NCBI RefSeq assembly: GCF_050219315.1
Contig: NZ_CP116939.1
Location: forward strand, 744,001-808,000
Direction of reading: 5' to 3'
DNA from: Megasphaera_A sueciensis
GTDB taxonomy: Bacteria > Bacillota > Negativicutes > Veillonellales > Megasphaeraceae
Length of the DNA: 64,000 bases
The notes beneath the pieces are model-generated. The model was not told where the DNA came from and did no database searches. It saw only the letters and a list, made by a program, of their open reading frames with translations. Both the position numbers and the translations under genes were made by a program. Shown piece by piece: positions 16,373 through 26,118 of the stretch; the first letter of the stretch is position 1; every line of letters starts with the position of its first letter.

Positions 16373-17618
16373 TACCTTGTTCCTCGCCATTTTCAGAAAT
16401 ATAACGGGCCGCATTCAAAATAGCCAGCACATTATGTTCAAATACAATACCTCCCTGCAAATAAATCATATAGGGTTCGCGGATAGGTCCATCAGCAGAA
16501 AGTTCAATTGATGATCCCTGTACAAAATCTCCCGCCGCCATGATAATTTTATCGGCATATCCGGGCATATCGTCAGGAATCGGTCTAACATGCGCATCAA
16601 CAGGGGAAAAAGATTGTATTCCCTGACAAAAAAGACACATATTTTTTTCGTTTTTCAAATAAATAGTTTGTATCAAATCACAGCGAAGGGTATCTGCCGT
16701 AGGAGATACATCGAAACCAAGCTCAGAAAATACGGCTGCCGCAAAAACAGCGCCTTTGATCGCCTGTGCCGTAACATGAGGTGCGGAAAAAATACCTTGA
16801 AAGAATAATCTATATCCGGCAGCATAGGATCCAAGTTCTGTTCCTAATCCCGGTGCAGTCAAATAATCGGCTGCCGCATCTACTAAATCTGCTCGTCCGG
16901 CAATATATCCGCCTGTAGGTGCGATACCGCCGCCTGGATTTTTGATAAGAGACCCTGCGATAATATCTGCTCCCACCTCTAAGGGTTCCTGTTCCGCCGC
17001 AAATTCTCCGTAGCAATTATCTACAAAACAAATTGTATCAGGACTAATTTCCTTAACCGCAGCAATAATCGTTTGTATATCTTCAAGTGAAAGAGATGCA
17101 CGTGTACTATACCCGCGGGAACGTTGCAATAAAACAACTTTAGGTTTTTTGCCGGCGGCATATCGGATCCCTTCCAAATCATATGTATTATTTTTTAACG
17201 GCACTTCATCATATCGAATACCCTTTTCCTTGAGAGAATGTGCCGTCTCATGCGTATATCCAATAACACTTTGCATCGTGTCATACGGAGCACCTATTAG
17301 TGAAATCAATACATCATTTTGTTGCAACAATGCACAAAGTACAGTTGCCAATGCATGCGTGCCGGAAACAAAATGCGGCCGCACAATCGCTTTTTCTGCT
17401 TTAAAAATATGAGCAAATACTTCATCCAATTTTTCCCGCCCTAAATCACTATACCCATATCCTGACGTGCCGGCAAATTGGTATGACGATACTTGGCAGT
17501 CCTTAAATGCCTGAAGTACTTTTCCCGTATTATGCAAACTGATCGTGTCAATATGTTCAAATTGTTTGGCACAAACAGCCAACGCTTTTTTTCTAATTAA
17601 CTCAAAATTAAATGACAA
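16365..17618 (-). CDS. YnbB-like PLP enzyme (methionine gamma-lyase family)
   Basis: A 417-residue fold-type-I PLP enzyme of the PF06838 family, often annotated as methionine gamma-lyase-like or aluminium resistance protein. Visible features are FAGTSGYGYSDLGRE near residue 50, the cofactor aspartate in CFVDNCYGEF and the PLP lysine in GSLIKNPGGG. It has been linked by annotation to sulfur amino acid breakdown, but no reaction can be deduced here. Start and length match the family. rnmV overlaps its end and miaA lies upstream, a neighbourhood seen in many Firmicutes. Confidence 0.88.
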   Translation of the reverse strand: MSFNFELIRKKALAVCAKQFEHIDTISLHNTGKVLQAFKDCQVSSYQFAGTSGYGYSDLGREKLDEVFAHIFKAEKAIVRPHFVSGTHALATVLCALLQQNDVLISLIGAPYDTMQSVIGYTHETAHSLKEKGIRYDEVPLKNNTYDLEGIRYAAGKKPKVVLLQRSRGYSTRASLSLEDIQTIIAAVKEISPDTICFVDNCYGEFAAEQEPLEVGADIIAGSLIKNPGGGIAPTGGYIAGRADLVDAAADYLTAPGLGTELGSYAAGYRLFFQGIFSAPHVTAQAIKGAVFAAAVFSELGFDVSPTADTLRCDLIQTIYLKNEKNMCLFCQGIQSFSPVDAHVRPIPDDMPGYADKIIMAAGDFVQGSSIELSADGPIREPYMIYLQGGIVFEHNVLAILNAARYISENGEEQGND

Positions 17619-17640
17619 AATTCCAGATCCTTTCTTTCTG

Positions 17641-18585
17641 CTACATTTTCAACTTCCAGTATATTTCTATATCCGTTATAACACTATGTGCTAATTCTTC
17701 TTCCGAATCATAGTGTTCTTTTTCATACCAATGAATATATGGCATGCGTTTATACCAAGTTAACTGCCGTTTAGCAAAGTGCCGTGTACGAATTTTAATG
17801 CGCTCTGCCATTTCTGCAAAGGGTAATCGATGATTCAGATATGCTGTAATTTCTTCATAGCCAATAGCCTTCATTGACTGACAATCCGCCGATATTCCAT
17901 TCTCGAGCAATGAAATTACTTCGGCGATCCATCCATTTGCCAGCATATCATCCACTCGCTGATCAATCCGTTTATATAACAATTCCCGCGGTAATTGCAG
18001 CCCGACAACATAAGCATCATATATAGGTGCTTTTTCCTTATCCGTATGTACAAATGCAATACCCTCCTTGCCTTCGATCGCACATAAAAGACGGACAAGA
18101 CGGTGTGTATTGCAAAATAACTCATTCCAATCCACTGGCTGCCAATCTGTATTTTTCCTGATATATGCCGCTAAATCCTCTCGCGTCGAACAAGCAATAC
18201 GTTCTCGTGCCCGTTCCCGCATAGCTTCACTTGATTTAGGACCATCAAAATGAAACCCTTCCAAAAGAGACTGCACATATAAACCGGTACCGCCAACAAG
18301 AACAGGAATAGATCCTTTAGCATTCAACTGTTGTATAGCTTGTCCTGCCATACGGCAGAACACAGCCGCTGAATAGGTTCCCGAGGGATCGATAATATCA
18401 ATAAGATGATGTGTATAACGACGCAGTTCTTCTACTGTAGGCTTTGCCGTACCAATATTCATTTTTTTATATATTTGATAGGCATCACCGGATATAAGCT
18501 CGGTGTGAAGCTTCTCCGCTAAAAAAAAGCTCAGAGACGTTTTGCCCACAGCGGTCGGTCCAATAATAGCAATGACTTTATCCAT
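17641..18585 (-). CDS. miaA: tRNA dimethylallyltransferase MiaA
   Basis: Transfers a dimethylallyl group to N6 of A37 in tRNAs reading UNN codons. The 314-residue protein begins MDKVIAIIGPTAVGKTSL with the P-loop at 9-17, followed by SGDAYQIYKKMNIGTAKP (substrate-site region) and the tRNA-binding FAKRQLTWYKR near the end. The frame is open upstream to 18633, but ATG 18585 has GGAG in front and overlaps the upstream stop by 8 bases (ATGGATAA). miaB, the next enzyme on the same base, is in the same gene block at 24-25 kb. Confidence 0.95.
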   Translation of the reverse strand: MDKVIAIIGPTAVGKTSLSFFLAEKLHTELISGDAYQIYKKMNIGTAKPTVEELRRYTHHLIDIIDPSGTYSAAVFCRMAGQAIQQLNAKGSIPVLVGGTGLYVQSLLEGFHFDGPKSSEAMRERARERIACSTREDLAAYIRKNTDWQPVDWNELFCNTHRLVRLLCAIEGKEGIAFVHTDKEKAPIYDAYVVGLQLPRELLYKRIDQRVDDMLANGWIAEVISLLENGISADCQSMKAIGYEEITAYLNHRLPFAEMAERIKIRTRHFAKRQLTWYKRMPYIHWYEKEHYDSEEELAHSVITDIEIYWKLKM

Positions 18586-19369
18586 GTTCACACTCCAATA
18601 CGGCATATCCGATTCTGCTATATTTGCCGCCATATAATTTTACACGGGGATATACCATTTTCAATCGCTGAAAAGATCTTCCTTTGATTACAACTCGCCG
18701 TCTGGCTTTGGTTAATGCTAAAGCCAGACACTCATCCGACACGGTTTCATGTTCCAGCAAATTTCTTACAGGATGAAACTGCGGGCTGCTCCGTATAGGG
18801 CGGGCAAACATAGGATCAAAATAGATAATATCATACGGTGCTATATCCGTCCGCCGCAAATAATCCCGGTAATCATCATGTTGCAATCCTATGCGCCGCA
18901 TGGCTTTCGTCACATCTGCCTGTTTATGCACAAAATGAGCTAATCCCCAAGAGGTAACAGCCGCCATATACGGTGATATTTCCAACGCATGCACATCCGA
19001 TCCTGCCGGAAGACCAAAAGAAGCTACAATCGCATCCGATCCAAACCCGCATGTACAATCTAATAATCGTACCGGACCTTCAGCTCCCAAAGCTTCAAGA
19101 AAATAATCCGTCATTCCCTGTCGGATATGTTGAATACGGAGTTCCGCCATACTTAAATGAAAAGCATGCCGACCCAAGAATGTCCGTATTTCCGGTCCCT
19201 GCATCGTGAATACAAGAATTGCTTCAATATGATATGCTGTTAAAAGCTGTTCTATATTCTGCTCTCCGCGTTCTATAAAAAAAGCATGAATAGAAACTGC
19301 CCATTTACGGCCTTGGTTACAAACCGATTCGCTGGCATGCAGCGAGGTAGTAACATATACCTTTTCCAT
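18578..19369 (-). CDS. Class I SAM methyltransferase, RsmJ-like
   Basis: A 263-residue putative methyltransferase of the PF04445 type. It has the SAM motif LLDCTCGFGSDAIVAS, ALEISPYMAA for the ribose acidic residue, and YFDPMFARP resembling the DPMYP motif of RsmJ, which methylates G1516 of 16S rRNA. The N-terminal part (about 1-90) is not recognised by me. The frame is open upstream into mutL; the second of two close ATGs (19369) has AGGA at proper distance and is chosen, with 19375 possible. Target RNA is inferred only. Confidence 0.75.
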   Translation of the reverse strand: MEKVYVTTSLHASESVCNQGRKWAVSIHAFFIERGEQNIEQLLTAYHIEAILVFTMQGPEIRTFLGRHAFHLSMAELRIQHIRQGMTDYFLEALGAEGPVRLLDCTCGFGSDAIVASFGLPAGSDVHALEISPYMAAVTSWGLAHFVHKQADVTKAMRRIGLQHDDYRDYLRRTDIAPYDIIYFDPMFARPIRSSPQFHPVRNLLEHETVSDECLALALTKARRRVVIKGRSFQRLKMVYPRVKLYGGKYSRIGYAVLECEHG

Positions 19370-19376
19370 TTTCATC

Positions 19377-21302
19377 CTACGTTCTCTTAAATAACTTTGC
19401 CAGCTCTTCCGGTGTAAAACGTAAGATAATAGGACGTCCGTGAGGGCAGACAAAAGGTTTATCCGTGTGGAATAAATCCTCTAAAAGCTGCTTCATCTGT
19501 CGAATATTCAGAATATTTCCTGCTTTGATCGCACCATGACAAGATAAATACGCCAAAGACCGATGCCTCATCTCTGCTTTATCCGGCTCTTTATCTTCAT
19601 GGAGAAACTTGCAGATATCGCGCAAAGAACCTGCAATATCACTTGTTTTCAAGTCACTGGGAATTGCTTGCATACGTAATGTATTCGGTCCTGCTTCCGA
19701 ATAGACATATCCTAAATCATCAAATATTTCCTGACGCTCCAAAAGGAGTGTCATATCTTCTGCATCTACTTCAACAAATTCAGCAGTCAATAATTGTTGT
19801 GATGGCATCTTTTCTATGCGATTGCAAAATGTATCATACCGAATGCGTTCATGTGCAGCATGTTGGTCGATAATGTACAAATCCTGCCCTTTTTTCGCTA
19901 TAATGAAACACTCCGCCACTTGTCCTAACGGAATAAAAACAGAATCATCGCCTTCAAAAATAATTACCGGATCTGTTTGCGGTGCAACTACTGCAGCCGG
20001 CGCCGATTCATGATCCAGTACTTCATTGAAAATATGCTCTTCCTGCTTCGTTGCTCTAGAGGCAACACTGTGATTCAATTCCGCATACCCCGCACTGCCG
20101 CCGGTATAGGAGAAAACATCATGTGCTTCAGACAACTGTCCCCTTGCATCAGGTAAATCGAGTGATTCTTGTGCAAAAGATAACGGACGTGTTTCAGGAA
20201 CCGGCGATACGGTCACTGATTCCTTAGGTGCTGTTATGGACTCAGATACCTCCATTTTTTCCGCCTGAAATGAAGAAATATGGGGAACAGTTGCTATTTG
20301 TTCTGGTTTTTCCTGCTGCATCAGTGATTGGATAATACCGCGATATACGACTCGGTATATTGCCTGTTCTTCCGAAAATTTTATTTCTGTTTTAGCTGGA
20401 TGCACATTCACATCAATTGAGGCCGGATCCATTTGCAAGTGCAGCATAGCAAATGGATAACCTGACTTTGGCAGCATAGCATGATACGCATTTTCAATCG
20501 CTTTAAAAAGAACCAGATTATGAACAATGCGATGATTAACAATACACGTTTGCCAGGCCCGGGAACTTTTTAAAACAGAAGGTTTTCCAACATATCCTTC
20601 TATATGTATATTATCTGAGTCATATGTTACCGGAAATATTTCCTTAGCCAGCGACGTACCGTAAATATTTGCGATCGTATCAAGAAGTTCTCCGTTTCCG
20701 CCAGTATGAACAACCGTCCGGCCATTATTGATAAAAGTAAACTCAATAAAAGGATGCGCTAATGCAAGCTTTATAATCATTTCATTTATTTTACCGCTCT
20801 CCGTTCGTTCACTTTTGAGAAATTTTTTACGAGCCGGTGTATTATAAAATAAATCACGTACCTCCATGGTTGTTCCCACAGCAGATCCCATTTGATCATC
20901 GGCAGTAACTTTTCCGCCATCCAGCAAAAGATGCGTAGCAAACGTATCTCCAGACTGTCGGGTTGTTATCTGCAAATGTGATACCGCCGCAATACTGGGT
21001 ACGGCTTCACCGCGAAAGCCCAGCGAACTGATTGCATAAATATCCTCTACAGAACGTATCTTGCTGGTAGCATGGCGGATAATACATTTATGAGCATCAT
21101 CTGCATTCATACCGCAACCATTATCGGTAACACGCATATAGGACTGTCCGCCATCGGCAATTTCAATTTCAATAGCAGACGCGCCGGCATCAATAGCGTT
21201 TTCCACCAGCTCTTTTACACAGGAAGCCGGCCGTTCCACTACTTCTCCTGCTGCGATTTTATTGGTTGTTGCTTCATCTAAAATAGTAATAATTGAATTC
21301 AA
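19377..21302 (-). CDS. mutL: DNA mismatch repair protein MutL
   Basis: Links mismatch recognition by MutS to strand incision. The 641-residue protein has the GHKL ATPase motifs KIAAGEVVERPASCVKELVENA, DNGCGM and GFRGEA. The C-terminal domain holds DQHAAHERIRYD, close to the endonuclease motif DQHA(x)2E(x)4E with Asp as last acid, plus a CPHGRP metal-site motif, so it should nick DNA itself, as in organisms lacking MutH. It starts at TTG, which overlaps the mutS stop as TTGA, after GGAAGGAAG. The pair is translationally coupled. Confidence 0.96.
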   Translation of the reverse strand: MNSIITILDEATTNKIAAGEVVERPASCVKELVENAIDAGASAIEIEIADGGQSYMRVTDNGCGMNADDAHKCIIRHATSKIRSVEDIYAISSLGFRGEAVPSIAAVSHLQITTRQSGDTFATHLLLDGGKVTADDQMGSAVGTTMEVRDLFYNTPARKKFLKSERTESGKINEMIIKLALAHPFIEFTFINNGRTVVHTGGNGELLDTIANIYGTSLAKEIFPVTYDSDNIHIEGYVGKPSVLKSSRAWQTCIVNHRIVHNLVLFKAIENAYHAMLPKSGYPFAMLHLQMDPASIDVNVHPAKTEIKFSEEQAIYRVVYRGIIQSLMQQEKPEQIATVPHISSFQAEKMEVSESITAPKESVTVSPVPETRPLSFAQESLDLPDARGQLSEAHDVFSYTGGSAGYAELNHSVASRATKQEEHIFNEVLDHESAPAAVVAPQTDPVIIFEGDDSVFIPLGQVAECFIIAKKGQDLYIIDQHAAHERIRYDTFCNRIEKMPSQQLLTAEFVEVDAEDMTLLLERQEIFDDLGYVYSEAGPNTLRMQAIPSDLKTSDIAGSLRDICKFLHEDKEPDKAEMRHRSLAYLSCHGAIKAGNILNIRQMKQLLEDLFHTDKPFVCPHGRPIILRFTPEELAKLFKRT

Positions 21303-23908
21303 TTTTTACCACTTCCTTCCTTGGCTTCCTTTTGCAAGGAATATAAAAAAGAAATAGCTTCAATAGGAGTCATACTGGATACATCGACCCCCATTAACTT
21401 GTCTATAACCGGATTAGAAAACAGATCACCTGATCCATCACCAGCCTCCACCGGACCGGATGCATGAGAAAATCCGGGAGACGCGCCAGGTTCTCCCTGA
21501 GCTTCCAACTCAGACAAAATAACTTCGGCTCTTTTCAATAGCCCCTCCGGCAGTCCTGCCAAGCGTGCAACATGCAATCCGTAACTTCGATCAGCTCCGC
21601 CGGGAATAATTCGCCGCAAAAATTTAATACTGCGGCCTCGTTCCTTCACGGCAACAGTATAATTTTTGACTTTATCATATTGTCCGGCCATATCAATAAG
21701 TTCATGATAATGAGTAGCAAACAGCGTTAACGCATGAACATTCTTAAGACAATATTCAATAACCGCTCTGGCAATAGACATCCCATCAAAAGTACTTGTT
21801 CCACGACCGATTTCATCGAGTATCAGCAGACTGCGAGATGTCGCATGCTTTAGGATATATGAAACTTCTTTCATTTCCACCATAAAGGTGCTTTGTCCGG
21901 TTAAAATATCATCACTTGCTCCGATACGGGTAAAAATCCGATCGACAGGACAAAGAACAGCTTCTCGGGCAGGAATGAACGAACCAGTCTGTGCCATAAG
22001 CGTCAAAACCGCAACCTGACGCATATAGGTCGATTTTCCTGCCATATTAGGACCCGTTATAACAAGCACTTCATGATCTTTGTGATTCAGTGTAACGTCA
22101 TTCGGAACAAACATTTCATCCTTTATATATTTCTCAATAATCGGATGTCGCCCATCACGAATAATAAACGTATCATCCTTTGTAAACTGTGGACGTGTAT
22201 AATGATTTTCATGCGCTGCACAAGAAAAACTATATAAGCAATCCACCCTGGCAATCGCCCGGGCTGTTTCCTGCATAGAAGGAATGTGCTCCTGTATTTT
22301 TTGACGTACTTCAGAAAATATTTTATACTCCAATGCCAGTGTCCGCTCTTGTGACGTCAGTACCTTCACTTCAAACTCCTTAAGTTCCGGCGTAATATAG
22401 CGTTCCGCATTGACCAATGTTTGCTTGCGGACATAGTACGCAGGTATAGGCTTGGTATTGGCATGAGAAATTTCAAAATAATACCCAAACACCTTAGTAT
22501 ATCCTATTTTTAATTTAATGCCTGTTTTTTCTTTTTCCTGTTCCTCCAGTTCTTGCATAAAAGCTCGGCTATTGGCAGATATTGCGCGTATTTCATCAAG
22601 TTCTTGTGAATATCCCTCGCGAATCACGCCGCCATTGCGAATCACGGTTCCCGGATCATCTTTTATAGCCTTAGACAACAACTGATATGTCTCTTCATGT
22701 CTCTGAATTCGTTCATTCAATTGCCGTAAAAGAGGTGAGACGGTTCCATCGAGAATCTTTTTTAATTCTGGAACAACTGCCAATGATTCGCGCAAAGCGA
22801 CCATATCTTTAGGGCTGGCAGTACCTGTTTCAATTCGTGTAAGAATACGTTCAAAATCATATATGCGATCCAGTGTATCTCCCATATCCTGACGAATGAT
22901 TTCATGCTGCAGCAATTCCTCGACTGCATCTTGCCGCCGCACAATATCCGCAATTCGCACTAGCGGAAACTCCAGCCATTTTCGCAGAAGACGTCCCCCC
23001 ATCGCAGTATGTGTCCTGTCAAGAACATGTAACAGTGTCCCTTTACGTCCGCCGTCACGAACATTCTGAGTAATTTCTAAATGCCGTAGACTCGCGGCAT
23101 CTATAATAAGACGTTTTTCATTATCCACTTGTTCCAGAACATTAATATGAGAAATGTCCGTTTGCATAACGGTAGCCACATAGGATAACAAAAGTCCCAG
23201 ACATTGTATTGTTGTAAAAGTTAAAGAATCAATATATTCAGAAAAATGTGCGGTTGTTATTGCACGGTAATCTATATCTTCTTTACCATCATACAAGGTT
23301 ACCACACATTGAGATAATCGGGTATGCACATACTCCAAAATGACTTCCGCAGAACTGCCCAGCTGCGAATAAATCAATTCACTGGGATCATACACGGAAA
23401 GCATATCAAACAACGTATCCTCTATAGAGTTAGTAACACAAAGAGACCACAGGCATTCACCGGTGGTCACATCCATGAGCGCTATTGCTATTTCATCCTC
23501 TTTACCCATCAAGCAGGCAATATAATTATTTTTCTTAGATGCTACAGCATTTTCTAACGTAATGGTACCCGGTGTAACAACTTTAATAATTTTACGCTCG
23601 ACGAGGCCCTTTGCAAGTTTGGGATCTTCCATCTGTTCACAAATAGCTACCTTATATCCTTTATGTACCAACCGTTCGATATACGTATCAGCAGAATGAA
23701 ACGGCACTCCGCACATAGGTACTTTTTCTTTGTCACCGCCGGCACGGCCGGTCAGTGTCAAATTTAATTCTCGGGAAGCCGTCAATGCATCATCAAAAAA
23801 CATTTCATAAAAATCCCCAAGACGAAAAAACAATATTTTATCCTGACATTGTTCCTTAACTTCCAAGTATTGCTTTATCATCGGTGTAATCTTCTTTTCC
23901 GCTGGCAA
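21299..23908 (-). CDS. mutS: DNA mismatch repair protein MutS
   Basis: Mismatch sensor and ATPase. The 869-residue protein shows the mismatch-reading segment RLGDFYEMFFDDA near residue 27, the ABC-type Walker A GPNMAGKSTYMRQ and LLDEIGRGTSTFDG, and a MutS C-terminal tail. The start is TTG (23908) after AGGAGGG at proper distance. It lies 3 bases downstream of miaB and overlaps mutL, so all three are probably one transcript. Confidence 0.97.
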   Translation of the reverse strand: MPAEKKITPMIKQYLEVKEQCQDKILFFRLGDFYEMFFDDALTASRELNLTLTGRAGGDKEKVPMCGVPFHSADTYIERLVHKGYKVAICEQMEDPKLAKGLVERKIIKVVTPGTITLENAVASKKNNYIACLMGKEDEIAIALMDVTTGECLWSLCVTNSIEDTLFDMLSVYDPSELIYSQLGSSAEVILEYVHTRLSQCVVTLYDGKEDIDYRAITTAHFSEYIDSLTFTTIQCLGLLLSYVATVMQTDISHINVLEQVDNEKRLIIDAASLRHLEITQNVRDGGRKGTLLHVLDRTHTAMGGRLLRKWLEFPLVRIADIVRRQDAVEELLQHEIIRQDMGDTLDRIYDFERILTRIETGTASPKDMVALRESLAVVPELKKILDGTVSPLLRQLNERIQRHEETYQLLSKAIKDDPGTVIRNGGVIREGYSQELDEIRAISANSRAFMQELEEQEKEKTGIKLKIGYTKVFGYYFEISHANTKPIPAYYVRKQTLVNAERYITPELKEFEVKVLTSQERTLALEYKIFSEVRQKIQEHIPSMQETARAIARVDCLYSFSCAAHENHYTRPQFTKDDTFIIRDGRHPIIEKYIKDEMFVPNDVTLNHKDHEVLVITGPNMAGKSTYMRQVAVLTLMAQTGSFIPAREAVLCPVDRIFTRIGASDDILTGQSTFMVEMKEVSYILKHATSRSLLILDEIGRGTSTFDGMSIARAVIEYCLKNVHALTLFATHYHELIDMAGQYDKVKNYTVAVKERGRSIKFLRRIIPGGADRSYGLHVARLAGLPEGLLKRAEVILSELEAQGEPGASPGFSHASGPVEAGDGSGDLFSNPVIDKLMGVDVSSMTPIEAISFLYSLQKEAKEGSGKN

Positions 23909-23911
23909 CGT

Positions 23912-25240
23912 CTATCCCTCCTGTTTCCATATATGTCCTTTCAAAACCCATGTTTGCCCTTTGTCAACAACAACGGGGACCGTATCACCGACAGCAACGG
24001 TATTATCATTTTCCCATATAATCATCTTATTTCCTGTCGTACGTCCAAACCAATGATTTTCATCATTTTTTGTCGGACCTTCCACAATGACAGAATAGAT
24101 TTTATTTTCCATTTTCTTATTATAGGAAAGGCTGATTTTATTCTGCATATCCATTAACTTGCGTAAACGAAGGCTCTTTACATCTTGCGGGATTTGATCC
24201 GGCATTTTAGCAGCGGGAGTACCTGTACGCGGTGAATAGATAAACGTATACGCCATATCATATTGGGTCTTTTCCAGAAAATGCAGTGTTTCTTCAAACA
24301 TTTCTTCCGTTTCTCCCGGAAAACCAACAATAATATCGGTGGTAAGAACTAAATCAGGAATTCTTTTGCGAGCGTACTCAACTAGTTCCAGGTAATGATC
24401 CGTTGTATATCCTCTATTCATTCTCTTTAATAATTCATCAGAACCGCTTTGAATTGGCAGATGCATATGATTAACAATTTTTTTACTTTCTGCCATGGCA
24501 TCTATCATGGCAAATGTCATATCCTTAGGATGACTTGTCATATAACGGACTCGCTCAATACCTTCTATATCTTCGATTCGTCTGATGAGTGTTGAAAAAT
24601 CGGTTCCATTTTTAAGATCCTGTCCATATGAATTTACATTTTGTCCTAAAAGCGTGATTTCCTTAAATCCCTGCGTTCCCAGTTTTTTTATTTCTTTCGC
24701 GATATCCTCCACAGAACGGCTTACTTCCCTCCCGCGAACATACGGAACGATACAATACGTACAAAATTTATTGCAACCGTTCATAATAGGTACCCAAGCA
24801 AAAAAATCACGAAAATGCCGTGTTGGCAAATCATGAAATGCCGGAACTTTCATATCTGTGGCAAGATAATGATCCGATTTTTTCTGACGTTCCTCAATAA
24901 GGGAAACAAGCTTATGAATATTATGTGTACCAATAACCAAATCAATATGGGGGGCTCTATGAAAAAGTTTGTCCTGCCATTCTTGTGCCATACAACCGGT
25001 TACGGCGATAATCAAATCAGGATTACGTTTCTTTAAATGTTTCAGTTCTCCTATTTTTCCCAGTGTTTTATCTTCCGCTGTTTCGCGTACACAGCATGTA
25101 TTTAATAAGATAACATCAGCCAATTCCATATTCTCCGTCATGTGATACCCTAACTCTTCCAACTGGCCGGCATACCGTTCCGAATCGCTGATATTCGTCT
25201 GACAACCATAAGAAATAATAAAATAATATTTTTCTCCCAT
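23912..25240 (-). CDS. miaB: tRNA-2-methylthio-N6-dimethylallyladenosine synthase MiaB
   Basis: Radical SAM enzyme that adds the methylthio group to the A37 base first modified by MiaA. The 442-residue protein has the N-terminal methylthiotransferase domain with cysteines in YGCQTN, TCCVRE and GCMAQ binding the auxiliary cluster, the radical SAM motif CNKFCTYCIVP, and a C-terminal TRAM domain. It heads the miaB-mutS-mutL run. A relative, mtaB, is at 59.6 kb. Confidence 0.96.
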   Translation of the reverse strand: MGEKYYFIISYGCQTNISDSERYAGQLEELGYHMTENMELADVILLNTCCVRETAEDKTLGKIGELKHLKKRNPDLIIAVTGCMAQEWQDKLFHRAPHIDLVIGTHNIHKLVSLIEERQKKSDHYLATDMKVPAFHDLPTRHFRDFFAWVPIMNGCNKFCTYCIVPYVRGREVSRSVEDIAKEIKKLGTQGFKEITLLGQNVNSYGQDLKNGTDFSTLIRRIEDIEGIERVRYMTSHPKDMTFAMIDAMAESKKIVNHMHLPIQSGSDELLKRMNRGYTTDHYLELVEYARKRIPDLVLTTDIIVGFPGETEEMFEETLHFLEKTQYDMAYTFIYSPRTGTPAAKMPDQIPQDVKSLRLRKLMDMQNKISLSYNKKMENKIYSVIVEGPTKNDENHWFGRTTGNKMIIWENDNTVAVGDTVPVVVDKGQTWVLKGHIWKQEG

Positions 25241-25372
25241 GTAATATAAACCTTTCCTTTACTATATTTTACCATCATTATATTTTACCATAGTGGACAC
25301 TGCGGAGCAATTTATTTATTGTATTTACAGTTTATATCTCCATATTATTTTAATAGAACAAAGCAAAACAAT

Positions 25373-26070
25373 AATGATCCACCAGCTTAGCTGGTGGTTT
25401 TTCTTATGCGGCCTATAAGGCCTAGTCTACCAGCAGCGCTTTACAGCGCATGTTCGGTCCGTTACTTGCATATTATTTCCGGTTACCCGTAAACGGGTCT
25501 TCTAAATCTAATGTAAGCTGTTCGGACATTTCATCTTCTTTAAGTTGTTCGCGAATATAGGTAATTATCTTCTTCTCGTTTTTCCCTACGGTATCTACGT
25601 AGTATCCACGACACCAAAATTGTCGATTCCGGTACTTATATTTCATATTTCCCCATTTTTCATAAATCATCAGACTACTTTTTCCTTTGAGAAATCCCAT
25701 AAAACTCGATATACTCATCTTGGGGGGAATTTCCAATAGCAGATGTACATGATCCGGGCATGCTTCTGCTTCTAGTAATGTCACTCCTTTCCACTGGCAT
25801 AATTCTCGTAGTATTTGCCCTATTTCATATCGCTTTTGCCCATAAAATACTTGCCGCCGATACTTCGGCGCAAATACTACATGATATTTACAATTCCATT
25901 TACTGTGTGATAGACTGTGTGTGTCATTCATTGAATGACCTCCTTTAATGTGGATAGGTTTGCAGTTGACGGACCGCATTCTTATCTTACATTAAAGGTG
26001 TTTTGTTTTAAACCTTTATAGACTCATCGCTAAAGCTTTTTGGAACCCCTGGTCTAACCAGGGGTTTTCT
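25373..26070 (-). mobile_element. IS200-type element (tnpA only)
   Basis: A Y1 transposase gene is bracketed by hairpins typical of IS200/IS605 ends: CCACCAG/CTGGTGG at 25379-25397 after the gene, and AACCCCTGGT/ACCAGGGGTT at 26044-26066 before it. A further inverted pair, CGGTCCGT near 25454 and ACGGACCG near 25967, flanks the gene. No tnpB is present. Exact cleavage sites cannot be read without comparison, so the borders are approximate. It lies between miaB and the APC permease terminator. Confidence 0.8.
25473..25931 (-). CDS. tnpA: IS200-type transposase TnpA (Y1 HUH)
   Basis: Single-strand transposase that cuts and rejoins hairpin ends. The 152-residue protein contains the HUH pair H61-V-H63 in CPDHVHLLLEI and the likely catalytic Y125 in KIITYIREQ, with WNCKYHVVFAPKYRRQVF near the N-terminus as in IS200. 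The frame is open to 25979, but ATG 25931 follows GGAGG at proper distance and gives the family length. All catalytic residues are intact, so it could be active. Confidence 0.93.
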   Translation of the reverse strand: MNDTHSLSHSKWNCKYHVVFAPKYRRQVFYGQKRYEIGQILRELCQWKGVTLLEAEACPDHVHLLLEIPPKMSISSFMGFLKGKSSLMIYEKWGNMKYKYRNRQFWCRGYYVDTVGKNEKKIITYIREQLKEDEMSEQLTLDLEDPFTGNRK

Positions 26071-26080
26071 AACTACAAAA

Positions 26081-26105
26081 AAGCCGCCAAATTCCATGGC
26101 GGCTT
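26081..26105 (-). terminator. Terminator of the APC permease gene
   Basis: AAGCCGCCA (26081-26089) and TGGCGGCTT (26097-26105) form a 9-bp stem. On the minus strand it is followed by TTTTTTG. It lies 14 bases past the permease stop. Confidence 0.88.
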
Positions 26106-26118
26106 AAATAAACAAAAT

